A stretch of DNA of 64,000 bases from Limnoperna fortunei. Lineage: Eukaryota > Mollusca > Bivalvia > Mytilida > Modiolidae. The position numbers and the translations under genes were made by a program. The stretch covers positions 4,746,001 through 4,810,000 of the forward strand of contig OX104112.1 of NCBI GenBank assembly GCA_944474755.1. The letters are read 5' to 3'. The notes below the pieces were generated by a model that was not told where the DNA came from, searched no databases, and was given only the letters and a program-made list of their open reading frames with translations. Of this stretch, positions 15,001 through 27,745 are shown piece after piece. Numbering within the stretch: the stretch's first letter is position 1; every line of letters begins with the position of its first letter.

Positions 15001-18000
15001 ACTATGTAGGTGTTAATGTAGCTGAATTATGTATATGATGTATACATGTCTGCCCTTATGTATGTGTTAATGTCGCTGAATTATGTGTATGATGTATACA
15101 TGTCTGCCACTATATCTGTGTTAATGTCACTGAATTATGTATATGATGTATACATGTCTGCCCCTATGTCTGTGTTAATGTCACTGAATTATGTATATGA
15201 TGTATACATGTCTCTCACTATGTATGTGTTAATGTCACTGAATTATGTATATGATGTATACATGTCTCTCACTATGTCTGTGTTAATGTCGGTGAATTAT
15301 GTATATGATGTATACATGTCTCTCACTATGTCTGTGTTAATGTCACTGAATTATGTATATGATGTATAAATGTCTCTCCCTATGTCTGTGTTAATGTCGC
15401 TGAATTATGTATATAATGTGTACATGTCTGCCACTATGTCTGTGTTAATGTCGCTGAATTCTGTATATGATGTATGCATGTATGTCACTATGTCTTTGTT
15501 AATGTCGCTGAATTCTGTATATGATGTATGCATGTCTGTCACTATGTCTGTGTTAATGTCGCTGAATTATGTGTATGATGTATACATGTCTGCCCCTATT
15601 TCTGTGTTAATGTCGCTGAATTCTGTGTATGATGTATACATGTCTGCCCCTATGTCGGTGTTTATGTCGCTGAATCATTTATATGATGCATACATGTCTG
15701 CCTCTATGTCTGTGTTAATGTCGCTGAATTCTGTATATGATGTATGCATGTCTGCCCCTATGTCTATGTTAATGTCGCTGAATTATGTATATGATGTATA
15801 CATGTCTGCCCCTATGTCTGTGTTAATGTCGCTGAATTATGTGTATGATGTATACATGTCTGCCCCTATGTCTGTGTTAATGTCGCTGAATTATGTATAT
15901 GATGTATGCATGTCTGCCCCTATGTCTGTGCTAAAGTCGCTGAATTATGTATATGATGTATACATGTCTGCCCCTATGTCTGTGTTAATGTCGCTGAATT
16001 ATGTGTATAATGTCTACATGTCTGCCCCTATGTCTGTGTTAAAGTCGCTGAATTATGTGTATGATGTCTACATGTCTGCCCCTATGTCTATGTTAAAGTC
16101 GCTGAATTATGTGTATGATGTCTACATGTCTGCCACTTTGTCTGTGTTAAAGTCGCTGAATTATGTGTATGATATCTACATGTCTGCCACTATGTCTGTG
16201 TTAAAGTCGCTGAATTATGTATATGATGTATACATGTCTGCCCCTATGTCTGTGTTAATGTCGCTGAATTATGTGTATGATGTATACATGTCTGCCCCGC
16301 TGTCTGTGTTAATGTCGCTGAATTATGTGTATGATGTATGCATGTCTGTCACTATGTCTGTGTTAATGTCGCTGAATTCTGTGTATGATGTATACATGTC
16401 TGCCACTATGTCGGTGTTAATGTCGCTGAATTATGTATATGATGTATACATTTCTGACCGTATGTCTGTGTTAATGTCGCTGAATTCTGTATATGATGTA
16501 AACATGTCTGCCCCTATGTCTGTGTTAATGTCGCTGAATTCTGTATATGATGTATACATGTCTGCCCCTATGTCTGTGCTAAAGTCGCTGAATTATGTAT
16601 ATGATGTATACATGTCTGCCCCTATGTCTGTGTTAATGTCACTGAATTATGTGTATGATGTCTACATGTCTGCCCCTATGTCTGTGTTAAAGTCGCTGAA
16701 TTATGTGTATGATGTCTACATGTCTGCCACTATGTCTGTGTTAAAGTCGCTGAATTATGTGTATGATGTCTACATATCTGCCCCTATGTCTGTGTTAATG
16801 TCGCTGAATTCTGTATATGATGTCTACATGTCTGCACCTATGTCTGTGTTAATGTCGCTGAATTATGTGTATGATGTCTACATGTCTGCCACTTTGTCTG
16901 TGTTAAAGTCGCTGAATTATGTGTATGATGTCTACATGTCTGCCACTATGTCTGTGTTAAAGTCGCTGAATTATGTATATGATGTATACATGTCTGCCCC
17001 TATGTCTGTGTTAATGTCGCTGAATTATGTGTATGATGTATACATGTCTGCCCCGCTGTCTGTGTTAATGTCGCTGAATTATGTGTATGATGTATGCATG
17101 TCTGTCACTATGTCTGTGTTAATGTCGCTGAATTCTGTGTATGATGTATACATGTCTGCCACTATGTCGGTGTTAATGTCGCTGAATTATGTATATGATG
17201 TATACATTTCTGACCCTATGTCTGTGTTAATGTCGCTGAATTCTGTATATGATGTATACATGTCTGCCCCTATGTCTGTGTTAATGTCGCTGAATTCTGT
17301 ATATGATGTATACATGTCTGCCCCTATGTCTGTGTTAATGTCGCTGAATTATGTGTATGATGTATACATGTCTGCCCCTATGTCTGTGTTAATGTCGCTG
17401 AATTATGTATATGATGTATACATGTCTGCTCCTATGTCTGTGTTAAAGTCGCTGAATTTTGTATATGATGTATACATGTCTGCCCCTATGTCTGTGTTAA
17501 TGTCGCTGAATTATGTGTATGATGTATACATGTCTGCCCCTATGTCTGTGTTAATGTCGCTGAATTATGTGTATGATGTATGCATGTCTGTCACTATGTC
17601 TGTGTTAATGTCGCTGAATTCTGTGTATGATGTATACATGTCTGCCACTATGTAGGTGTTAATGTAGCTGAATTATGTATATGATGTATACATGTCTGCC
17701 CTTATGTATGTGTTAATGTCGCTGAATTATGTGTATGATGTATACATGTCTGCCACTATATCTGTGTTAATGTCACTGAATTATGTATATGATGTATACA
17801 TGTCTGCCCCTATGTCTGTGTTAATGTCACTGAATTATGTATATGATGTATACATGTCTCTCACTATGTATGTGTTAATGTCACTGAATTATGTATATGA
17901 TGTATACATGTCTCTCACTATGTCTGTGTTAATGTCGGTGAATTATGTATATGATGTATACATGTCTCTCACTATGTCTGTGTTAATGTCACTGAATTAT

Positions 18001-21000
18001 GTATATGATGTATAAATGTCTCTCACTATGTCTGTGTTAATGTCGCTGAATTATGTATATAATGTGTACATGTCTGCCACTATGTCTGTGTTAATGTCGC
18101 TGAATTCTGTATATGATGTATGCATGTATGTCACTATGTCTTTGTTAATGTCGCTGAATTCTGTATATGATGTATGCATGTCTGTCACTATGTCTGTGTT
18201 AATGTCGCTGAATTATGTGTATGATGTATACATGTCTGCCCCTATGTCTGTGTTAATGTCGCTGAATTCTGTGTATGATGTATACATGTCTGCCCCTATG
18301 TCGGTGTTTATGTCGCTGAATCATTTATATGATGCATACATGTCTGCCTCTATGTCTGTGTTAATGTCGCTGAATTCTGTATATGATGTATGCATGTCTG
18401 CCCCTATGTCTATGTTAATGTCGCTGAATTATGTATATGATGTATACATGTCTGCCCCTATGTCTGTGTTAATGTCGCTGAATTATGTGTATGATGTATA
18501 CATGTCTGCCCCTATGTCTGTGTTAATGTCGCTGAATTATGTATATGATGTATGCATGTCTGCCCCTATGTCTGTGCTAAAGTCGCTGAATTATGTATAT
18601 GATGTATACATGTCTGCCCCTATGTCTGTGTTAATGTCGCTGAATTATGTGTATGATGTCTACATGTCTGCCCCTATGTCTGTGTTAAAGTCGCTGAATT
18701 ATGTGTATGATGTCTACATGTCTGCCACTATGTCTGTGTTAAAGTCGCTGAATTATGTGTATGATGTCTACATATCTGCCCCTATGTCTGTGTTAATGTC
18801 GCTGAATTCTGTATATGATGTCTACATGTCTGCCCCTATGTCTATGTTAAAGTCGCTGAATTATGTGTATGATGTCTACATGTCTGCCACTTTGTCTGTG
18901 TTAAAGTCGCTGAATTATGTGTATGATGTCTACATGTCTGCCACTATGTCTGTGTTAAAGTCGCTGAATTATGTATATGATGTATACATGTCTGCCCCTA
19001 TGTCTGTGTTAATGTCGCTGAATTATGTGTATGATGTATACATGTCTGCCCCGCTGTCTGTGTTAATGTCGCTGAATTATGTGTATGATGTATGCATGTC
19101 TGTCACTATGTCTGTGTTAATGTCGCTGAATTCTGTGTATGATGTATACATGTCTGCCACTATGTCGGTGTTAATGTCGCTGAATTATGTATATGATGTA
19201 TACATTTCTGACCGTATGTCTGTGTTAATGTCGCTGAATTCTGTATATGATGTAAACATGTCTGCCCCTATGTCTGTGTTAATGTCGCTGAATTCTGTAT
19301 ATGATGTATACATGTCTGCCCCTATGTCTGTGTTAATGTCGCTGAATTATGTGTATGATGTATACATGTCTGCCCCTATGTCTGTGTTAATGTCGCTGAA
19401 TTATGTATATGATGTATACATGTCTGCTCCTATGTCTGTGTTAAAGTCGCTGAATTTTGTATATGATGTATACATGTCTGCCCCTATGTCTGTGTTAATG
19501 TCGCTGAATTATGTGTATGATGTATACATGTCTGCCCCTATGTCTGTGTTAATGTCGCTGAATTATGTGTATGATGTATACATGTCTGTCACTATGTCTG
19601 TGTTAATGTCGCTGAATTCTGTGTATGATGTATACATGTCTGCCACTATGTCGGTGTTAATGTCGCTGAATTATGTATATGATGTATACATTTCTGACCC
19701 TATGTCTGTGTTAATGTCGCTGAATTCTGTATATGATGTATACATGTCTGCCCCTATGTCTGTGTTAATGTCGCTAAATTCTGTATATGATGTATACATG
19801 TCTGCCCCTATGTCTGTGTTAATGTCGCTGAATTATGTGTATGATGTATACATGTCTGCCCCTATGTCTGTGTTAATGTCGCTGAATCATGTATATGATG
19901 TATACATGTCTGCCCCTATGTCTGTGTTAATGTCGCTGAATTATGTGTATGATGTATACATGTCTGCCCCTATGTCTGTGTTAATGTCGCTGAATTATGT
20001 ATATGATGTATGCATGTCTGCCACTATGTCTGTGCTAAAGTCGCTGAATTATGTATATGATATATACATGTCTGCCCCTATGTCTGTGTTAATGTCACTG
20101 AATTATGTGTATGATGTCTACATGTCTGCCCCTATGTCTGTGTTAAAGTCGCTGAATTATGTGTATGATGTCTACATGTCTGCCACTATGTCTGTGTTAA
20201 AGTCGCTGAATTATGTGTATGATGTCTACATGTCTGCCACTATGTCTGTGTTAATGTCGCTGAATTATGTGTATGATGTCTACATGCCTGCCACTATGTC
20301 TGTGTTAAAGTCGCTGAATTATGTATATGATGTATGCATGTCTGCCACTATGTCTGTGTTAATGTCGCTGAATTATGTGTATGATGTATGCATGTCTGCC
20401 ACTATGTCTGTTTTAATGTCGCTGAATTCTGTTTATGATGTATGCATGTCTGCCCCTATGTCTGTGTTAATGTCGCTGAATTTTGTTTATGATGTATGCA
20501 TGTCTGCCCCTATGTCTGTTTTAATGTCGCTGAATTCTGTTTATGATGTATGCATGTCTGCCCCTATGTCTGTGTTAATGTCGCTGAATTTTGTTTATGA
20601 TGTATGCATGTCTGCCACTATGTCTGTTTTAATGTCGCTGAATTCTGTTTATGATGTATGCATGTCTGCCCCTATGTCTGTGTTAATGTCACTGAATTAT
20701 GTATATGATGTATACATGTCTGCCCTTATGTATGTGTTAATGTCGCTGAATTATGTGTATGATGTATACATGTCTGCCACTATATCTGTGTTAATGTCAC
20801 TGAATTATGTATATGATGTATACATGTCTGCCCCTATGTCTGTGTTAATGTCACTGAATTATGTATATGATGTATACATGTCTCTCACTATGTCTGTGTG
20901 AATGTCACTGAATTATGTATATGATGTATACATGTCTCTCACTATGTCTGTGTTAATGTCGGTGAATTATGTATATGATGTATACATGTCTCTCACTATG

Positions 21001-21035
21001 TCTGTGTTAATGTCACTGAATTCTGTATATGATGT
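6084..21035. repeat. Higher-order repeat domain of satellite A (four successive blocks)
   Basis: The landmark GTATAAATGTCTCTC, an in-frame TAA followed by a variant unit with TATATAATGTGTAC, occurs at about 6084, 11964, 15366, 18012 and 21036. The spacings are 5880, 3402, 2646 and 3024 bp. The last three equal 63, 49 and 56 whole units. The first equals 109 units minus 6 bp, explained by six single-base losses in C-runs between 8.4 and 9.9 kb. A second landmark, GTCGGTGTTTATG followed by AATCATTTA, keeps the same spacings (6371, 12251, 15653, 18299, 21323). It also occurs at 213, 4157 and 13655. The blocks are therefore large tandem duplications of earlier array segments, differing by internal gain or loss of units. 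Confidence 0.85.
11968..15009 (+). other. Longest open frame inside satellite A (1013 codons, probably not a gene)
   Basis: This frame reads as 18-residue repeats of the form MSVLMSLNYVYDVYMSAP for 1013 codons. It is open because the unit length is a multiple of three and the consensus has no stop in this frame. There is no signal peptide, non-repeat domain, unique N- or C-terminus or promoter. It starts right after a TAA and ends at a TAG, both of which recur in other higher-order copies. Comparable frames of 735-961 codons occur at 3586-6087, 6088-8433, 15370-17655, 18016-20901, 21040-23247 and 27744-30092. Amino-acid-changing variants (Tyr/Ser, Tyr/Cys, Pro/Thr, Met/Lys) are as conspicuous as silent ones, which speaks against coding constraint. 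Confidence 0.1.
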
Positions 21036-24000
21036 ATAAATGTCTCTCACTATGTCTGTGTTAATGTCGCTGAATTATGTATATAATGTGTACATGTCTG
21101 CCACTATGTCTGTGTTAATGTCGCTGAATTCTGTATATGATGTATGCATGTCTGTCACTATGTCTGTGTTAATGTCGCTGAATTCTGTATATGATGTATG
21201 CATGTCTTTCACTATGTCTGTGTTAATGTCGCTGAATTATGTGTATGATGTATACATGTCTGCCCCTATGTCTGTGTTAATGTCGCTGAATTCTGTGTAT
21301 GATGTATACATGTCTGCCCCTATGTCGGTGTTTATGTCGCTGAATCCTTTATATGATGTATACATGTCTGCCTCTATGTCTGTGTTAATGTCGCTGAATT
21401 CTGTATATGATGTATGCATGTCTGCCCCTATGTCTATGTTAATGTCGCTGAATTATGTATATGATGTATACATGTCTGCCCCTATGTCTGTGTTAATGTC
21501 GCTGAATTATGTGTATGATGCATACATGTCTGCCCCTATGTCTGTGTTAATGTCGCTGAATTATGTATATGATGTATGCATGTCTGCCCCTATGTCTGTG
21601 CTAAAGTCGCTGAATTATGTATATGATGTATACATGTCTGCCCCTATGTCTGTGTTAATGTCACTGAATTATGTGTATGATGTCTACATGTCTGCCCCTA
21701 TGTCTGTGTTAAAGTCGCTGAATTATGTGTATGATGTCTACATGTCTGCCACTATATCTGTGTTAAAGTCGCTGAATTATGTGTATGATGTCTACATATC
21801 TGCCCCTATGTCTGTGTTAATGTCGCTGAATTATGTGTATGATGTCTATATGTCTGCCCCTATGTCTGTGTTAAAGTCGCTGAATTATGTGTATGATGTC
21901 TACATGTCTGCCACTTTGTCTGTGTTAAAGTCGCTGAATTATGTGTATGATGTCTACATGTCTGCCACTATGTCTGTGTTAAAGTCGCTGAATTATGTAT
22001 ATGATGTATACATGTCTGCCCCTATGTCTGTGTTAATGTCGCTGAATTATGTGTATGATGTATACATGTCTGCCCCGCTGTCTGTGTTAATGTCGCTGAA
22101 TTATGTGTATGATGTATGCATGTCTGTCACTATGTCGGTGTTAATGTCGCTGAATTCTGTGTATGATGTATACATGTCTGCCACTATGTCGGTGTTAATG
22201 TCGCTGAATTATGTATATGATGTATACATTTCTGACCCTATGTCTGTGTTAATGTCGCTGAATTCTGTATATGATGTAAACATGTCTGCCCCTATGTCTG
22301 TGTTAATGTCGCTGAATTCTGTATATGATGTATACATGTCTGCCCCTATGTCTGTGTTAATGTCGCTGAATTATGTGTATGATGTATACATGTCTGCCCC
22401 TATGTCTGTGTTAATGTCGCTGAATTATGTATATGATGTATACATGTCTGCCCGTATGTCTGTGTTAAAGTCGCTGAATTATGTGTATGATGTCTACATG
22501 TCTGCCACTATGTCTGTGTTAAAGTCGCTGAATTATGTATATGATGTATACATGTCTGCCCCTATGTCTGTGTTAATGTCGCTGAATTATGTGTATGATG
22601 TAAACATGTCTGCCCCTATGTCTGTGTTAATGTCGCTGAATTCTGTATATGATGTATACATGTCTGCCCCTATGTCTGTGTTAATGTCGCTGAATTATGT
22701 GTATGATGTATACATGTCTGCCCCTATGTCTGTGTTAATGTCGCTGAATTATGTATATGATGTATACATGTCTGCTCCTATGTCTGTGTTAATGTCGGTG
22801 AATTCTGTATATGATGTCTACATATCTGCCCCTATGTCTGTGTTAAAGTCGCTGAATTATGTGTATGATGTCTACATGTCTGCCACTATGTCTGTGTTAA
22901 AGTCGCTGAATTATGTATATGATGTGTACATGTCTGCCCCTATGTCTGTGTTAATGTCACTGAATTATGTGTATGATGTATACATGTCTGCCCCTATGTC
23001 TGTGTTAATGTCGCTGAATTATGTGTATGATGTATGCATGTCTGTCACTATGTCTGTGTTAATGTCGCTGAATTCTGTGTATGATGTATACATGTCTGCC
23101 ACTATGTCGGTGTTAATGTCGCTGAATTATGTATATGATGTATACATTTCTGACCCTATGTCTGTGTTAATGTCGCTGAATTCTGTATATGATGTATACA
23201 TGTCTGCCCCTATGTCTGTTTTTAATGTCGCTGAATTCTGTATATGATGTATACATGTCTGCCCCTATGTCTGTGTTAATGTCGCTGAATTATGTGTATG
23301 ATGTATACATGTCTGCCCCTATGTCTGTGTTAATGTCGCTGAATTATGTGTATGATGTAAACATGTCTGCCCCTATGTCTGTGTTAATGTCGCTGAATTC
23401 TGTATATGATGTATACATGTCTGCCCCTATGTCTGTGTTAAAGTCGCTGAATTATGTGTATGATGTCTACATGTCTGCCACTATGTCTGTGTTAAAGTCG
23501 CTGAATTATGTATATGATGTATACATGTCTGCCCCTATGTCTGTGTTAATGTCGCTGAATTATGTGTATGATGTATACATGTCTGCCCCTATGTCTGTGT
23601 TAATGTCGCTGAATTATGTGTATGATGTATGCATGTCTGTCACTATGTCTGTGTTAATGTCGCTGAATTCTGTGTATGATGTATACATGTCTGCCACTAT
23701 GTCGGTGTTAATGTCGCTGAATTATGTATATGATGTATGCATGTCTGCCACTATGTCTGTGTTAATGTCGCTGAATTATGTGTATGATGTCTACATTCCT
23801 GCCACTATGTCCTTGTTAAAGTCGCTGAATTATGTGTATGATGTCTACATGTCTGCCCCTATGTCTTTGCTAAAGTCGCTGAATTATGTGTATGATGTCT
23901 ACATGTCTGCCGCTATGTCTGTGTTAATGTCACTGAATTATGTGTATGATGTCTACATGTCTGCCCCTATGTCTTTGCTAAAGTCGCTGAATTATGTGTA

Positions 24001-25429
24001 TGATGTCTACATGTCTGCCACTATGTCTGTGTTAATGTCGCTGAATTATGTGTATGATGTCTACATTCCTGCCACTATGTCTGTGTTAAAGTCGCTGAAT
24101 TATGTATATGATGTCTACATGTCTGCCACTATGTCTGTGTTATAGTCGCTGAATTATGTATATGATGTATGCATGTCTGCCACTATGTCTGTGTTAATGT
24201 CGCTGAATTATGTGTATGATGTATACATGTCTGCCCCTATGTCTGTGTTAATGTCGCTGAATTATGTGTATGATGTATGCATGTCTGTCACTATGTCTGT
24301 GTTAATGTCGCTGAATTCTGTGTATGATGTATACATGTCTGCCACTATGTCGGTGTTAATGTCGCTGAATTCTGTATACGATGTATACATGTCTGCTCTA
24401 TGTCTGTGTTAATGTCGCTGAATTATGTGTATGATGTAAACATGTCTGCCCCTATGTCTGTGTTAATGTCGCTGAATTCTGTATATGATATCTACATGTC
24501 TGCCCCTATGTCTGTGTTAAAGTCGCTGAATTATGTGTATGATGTCTACATGTCTGCCACTATGTCTGTGTTAAAGTCGCTGAATTATGTATATGATGTA
24601 TACATGTCTGCCCCTATGTCTGTGTTAATGTCGCTGAATTATGTGTATGATGTATACATGTCTGCCCCTACGTCTGTGTTAATGTCGCTGAATTATGTGT
24701 ATGATGTATGCATGTCTGTCACTATGTCTGTGTTAATGTCGCTGAATTCTGTGTATGATGTATACATGTCTGCCACTATGTCGGTGTTAATGTCGCTGAA
24801 TTATGTATATGATGTATACATTTCTGACCCTATGTCTGTGTTAATGTCGCTGAATTCTGTACATGATGTATACATGTCTGCCTCTATGTCTGTGTTAATG
24901 TCACTGAATTATGTGTATGATGTCTACATGTCTGCCCCTATGTCTGTGTTAAAGTCGCTGAATTATGTGTATATGATGTCTACATTTCTGCCACTATGTC
25001 TTTGCTAAAGTCGCTGAATTATGTGTATATGATGTCTACATGTCTGCCACTATGTCTGTGTTAATGTCGCTGAATTATGTGTATGATGTCTACATTCCTG
25101 CCACTATGTCTGTGTTAAAGTCGCTGAATTATGTATATGATGTATGCATGTCTGCCACTATGTCTGTGTTAATGTCGCTGAATTATGTGTATGATGTATA
25201 CATGTCTGCCCCTATGTCTGTGTTAATGTCGCTGAATTATGTGTATGATGTATGCATGTCTGTCACTATGTCTGTGTTAATGTCGCTGAATTCTGTGTAT
25301 GATGTATACATGTCTGCCCCTATGTCTGTGTTAATGTCGCTGAATTATGTATATGATGTATACATGTCTGCCCCTATGTCTGTGTTAATGTCGCTGAATT
25401 CTGTATATGATGTATACATGTCTGCCCTA

Positions 25430-27745
25430 TGGCTGTGTTAATGTCACTGAATTATGTGTATGATGTATACATGACTGCACCTATGTCTGTGTTAATGTCA
25501 CTGAATTATGAATATGATGTATACATGTCTGCCCCTTATGTCTGTGTTAATGTCGCTGAATTATGTATATGATGTATACATGTCTGCCCCTATGTCTTTG
25601 TTAATGTCGCTGAATTCTGTATATGATGTATACATGTCTGCCCTATGTCTGTGTTAATGTCACTGAATTATGTATATGATGTATACATGTCTGCCCCTAT
25701 GTCTGTGTTAATGTCGCTGAATTCTGTATATGATGTATACATGTCTGCCCCTATGTCTGTGTTAATGTCGCTGAATTATGTATATGATGTATACATGTCT
25801 GCCCTATGTCTGTTTTAATGTCGCTGAATTATGTGTATGATGTATACATGTCTGTCCCTATGTCGGTGTTAATGTCACTGAATTATGTGTATGATGTATA
25901 CATGTCTGCCCCTATGTCTGTGTTAATGTCGCTGAATTATGTGTATGATGTATACATGTCTGCCCCTATGTCTGTGTTAATGTCACTGAATTATGTATAT
26001 GATGTATACATGTCTGCCCCTATGTCTGTGTTAATGTCGCTGAATTATGTATATGATGTATACATGTCTGCCACTATGTCTGTGTTAATGTCGCTGAATT
26101 ATGTGTATGATGTATACATGTCTGCCCTATGTCGGTGTTAATGTCACTGAATTATGTGTATGATGTATACATGTCTGCCCCCTATGTCTGTGTTAATGTC
26201 GCTGAATTATGTATATGATGTATACATGTCTGCCACTATTTCTTTGTTAATGTCTCTGAATTCTGTATATGATGTATACATGTCTGCCCCTATGTCTGTG
26301 TTAATGTCGCTGAATTATGTGTATGATGTATCCATGTCTGCGCTATGTCTGTGTTAATGTCGCTGAATTATGTGTATGATGTATACATGTCTGCCCCTAT
26401 GTCTGTGTTAATGTCGCTGAATTCTGTATATGATGTATACATGTCTGCCCCTATGTCTGTGTTAATGTCGCTGAATTCTGTATATGATGTATACATGTCT
26501 GCCCTATGTCTGTGTTAATGACGCTGAATTATGTGTATGATGTATACATGTCTGTCCCTGTGTCTGTGTTAATGTCGCTGAATTCTGTATATGATGTATA
26601 CATGTCTGCCCCTATGTCTGTGTTAATGTCGCTGAATTCTGTATATGATGTATACATGTCTGCCCTATGTCTGTGTTAATGTCGCTGAATTATATATATG
26701 ATGTATACATGTCTGCCCCTATGTCTGTGTTAATGTCTCTGAATTATGTATATGATGTATACATGTCTGCCCTATGTCTGTGTTAATGTCTCTGAATTAT
26801 GTATATGATGTATACATGTCTGCCCCTATGTCTGTGTTAATGTCTCTGAATTATGTATATGATGTATACATGTCTGCCACTATGTCTGTGTTAATGTCGC
26901 TGAATTCTGTATATGATGTATGCATGTCTGCCCCTATGTCTGTGTTAATGTCGCTGACTTATGTATATGATGTATACATGTCTGCCCCTATGTCTGTGTT
27001 AATGTCTCTGAATTATGTATATGATGTATACATGTCTGCCACTATGTCTGTGTTAATGTCTCTGAATTCTGTATATGATGTATACATGTCTGCCCCTATG
27101 TCTGTGTTAATGTCGCTGAATTCTGTATATGATGTATACATGTCTGCCCCCTATGTCTGTGTTAATGTCGCTGAATTCTGTATATGATGTATACATGTCT
27201 GCCCCTATATCTGTGTTAATGTCGCTGAATTATGCGTATGATGTATACATGTCTGTCCCTATGTCTGTGTTAATGTCGCTGAATTCTGTATATGATGTAT
27301 ACATGTCTGCCCCTATGTCTGTGTTAATGTTCCTGAATTCTGTATATGATGTATACATGTCTGCCCTATGTCTGTGTTAATGTCGCTGAATTATATATAT
27401 GATGTATTCATGTCTGCCCCTATGTCTGTGTTAATGTCTCTGAATTATGTATATCATGTATACATGTCTGTCCCTATGTCTGTGTTAATGTCGCTGAATT
27501 CTGTATATGATGTATACATGTCTGCCCTATGTCTGTGTTAATGTCGCTGAATTATATATATGATGTATACATGTCTTCCCCTATGTCTGTGTTAATGTCT
27601 CTGAATTATGCGTATGATGTATACATGTCTGTCCCTATGTCTGTGTTAATGTCGCTGAATTCTGTATATGATGTATACATGTCTACCCCTATGTCTGTGT
27701 TAATGTCGCTGATTTCTGTATATGATGCATACATGTCTGCTCTAT
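25430..27745. repeat. Satellite A transition zone with frequent frame-shifting indels
   Basis: Between the two subfamily domains, units with GCCCTATG or similar (one base short) occur every few units, at about 25.43, 25.65, 25.80, 26.13, 26.34, 26.51, 26.67, 26.77, 27.37, 27.53 and 27.74 kb. The long open frame is broken repeatedly here. Variants of both domains mix in this zone. It reads as a junction between two independently amplified arrays, or as the older and less homogenised part of one array. Confidence 0.6.

Larger units (their letters stand above)
1..25430. repeat. Satellite A, left subfamily domain
   Basis: Units here share diagnostic variants that are rare or absent further right: TTAAAGTCG (Lys in the open frame), GATGTCTACATG, ATGTCTCTCACTATG, ACATTTCTGACC and AATCATTTATATG. 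The domain is organised as repeated blocks of tens of units, so the same ordered set of variants recurs several times. This marks a shared amplification history separate from the right-hand domain. Confidence 0.8.

Noticed and set aside
11964..21035. A 7-unit (378-bp) master periodicity, since 63, 49 and 56 are multiples of 7 and 378 is also 2 x 189
   Set aside because: Other duplication offsets (11, 25, 26, 30, 37 and 109 units) do not fit, and the two satellites share no sequence. I treat it as coincidence.
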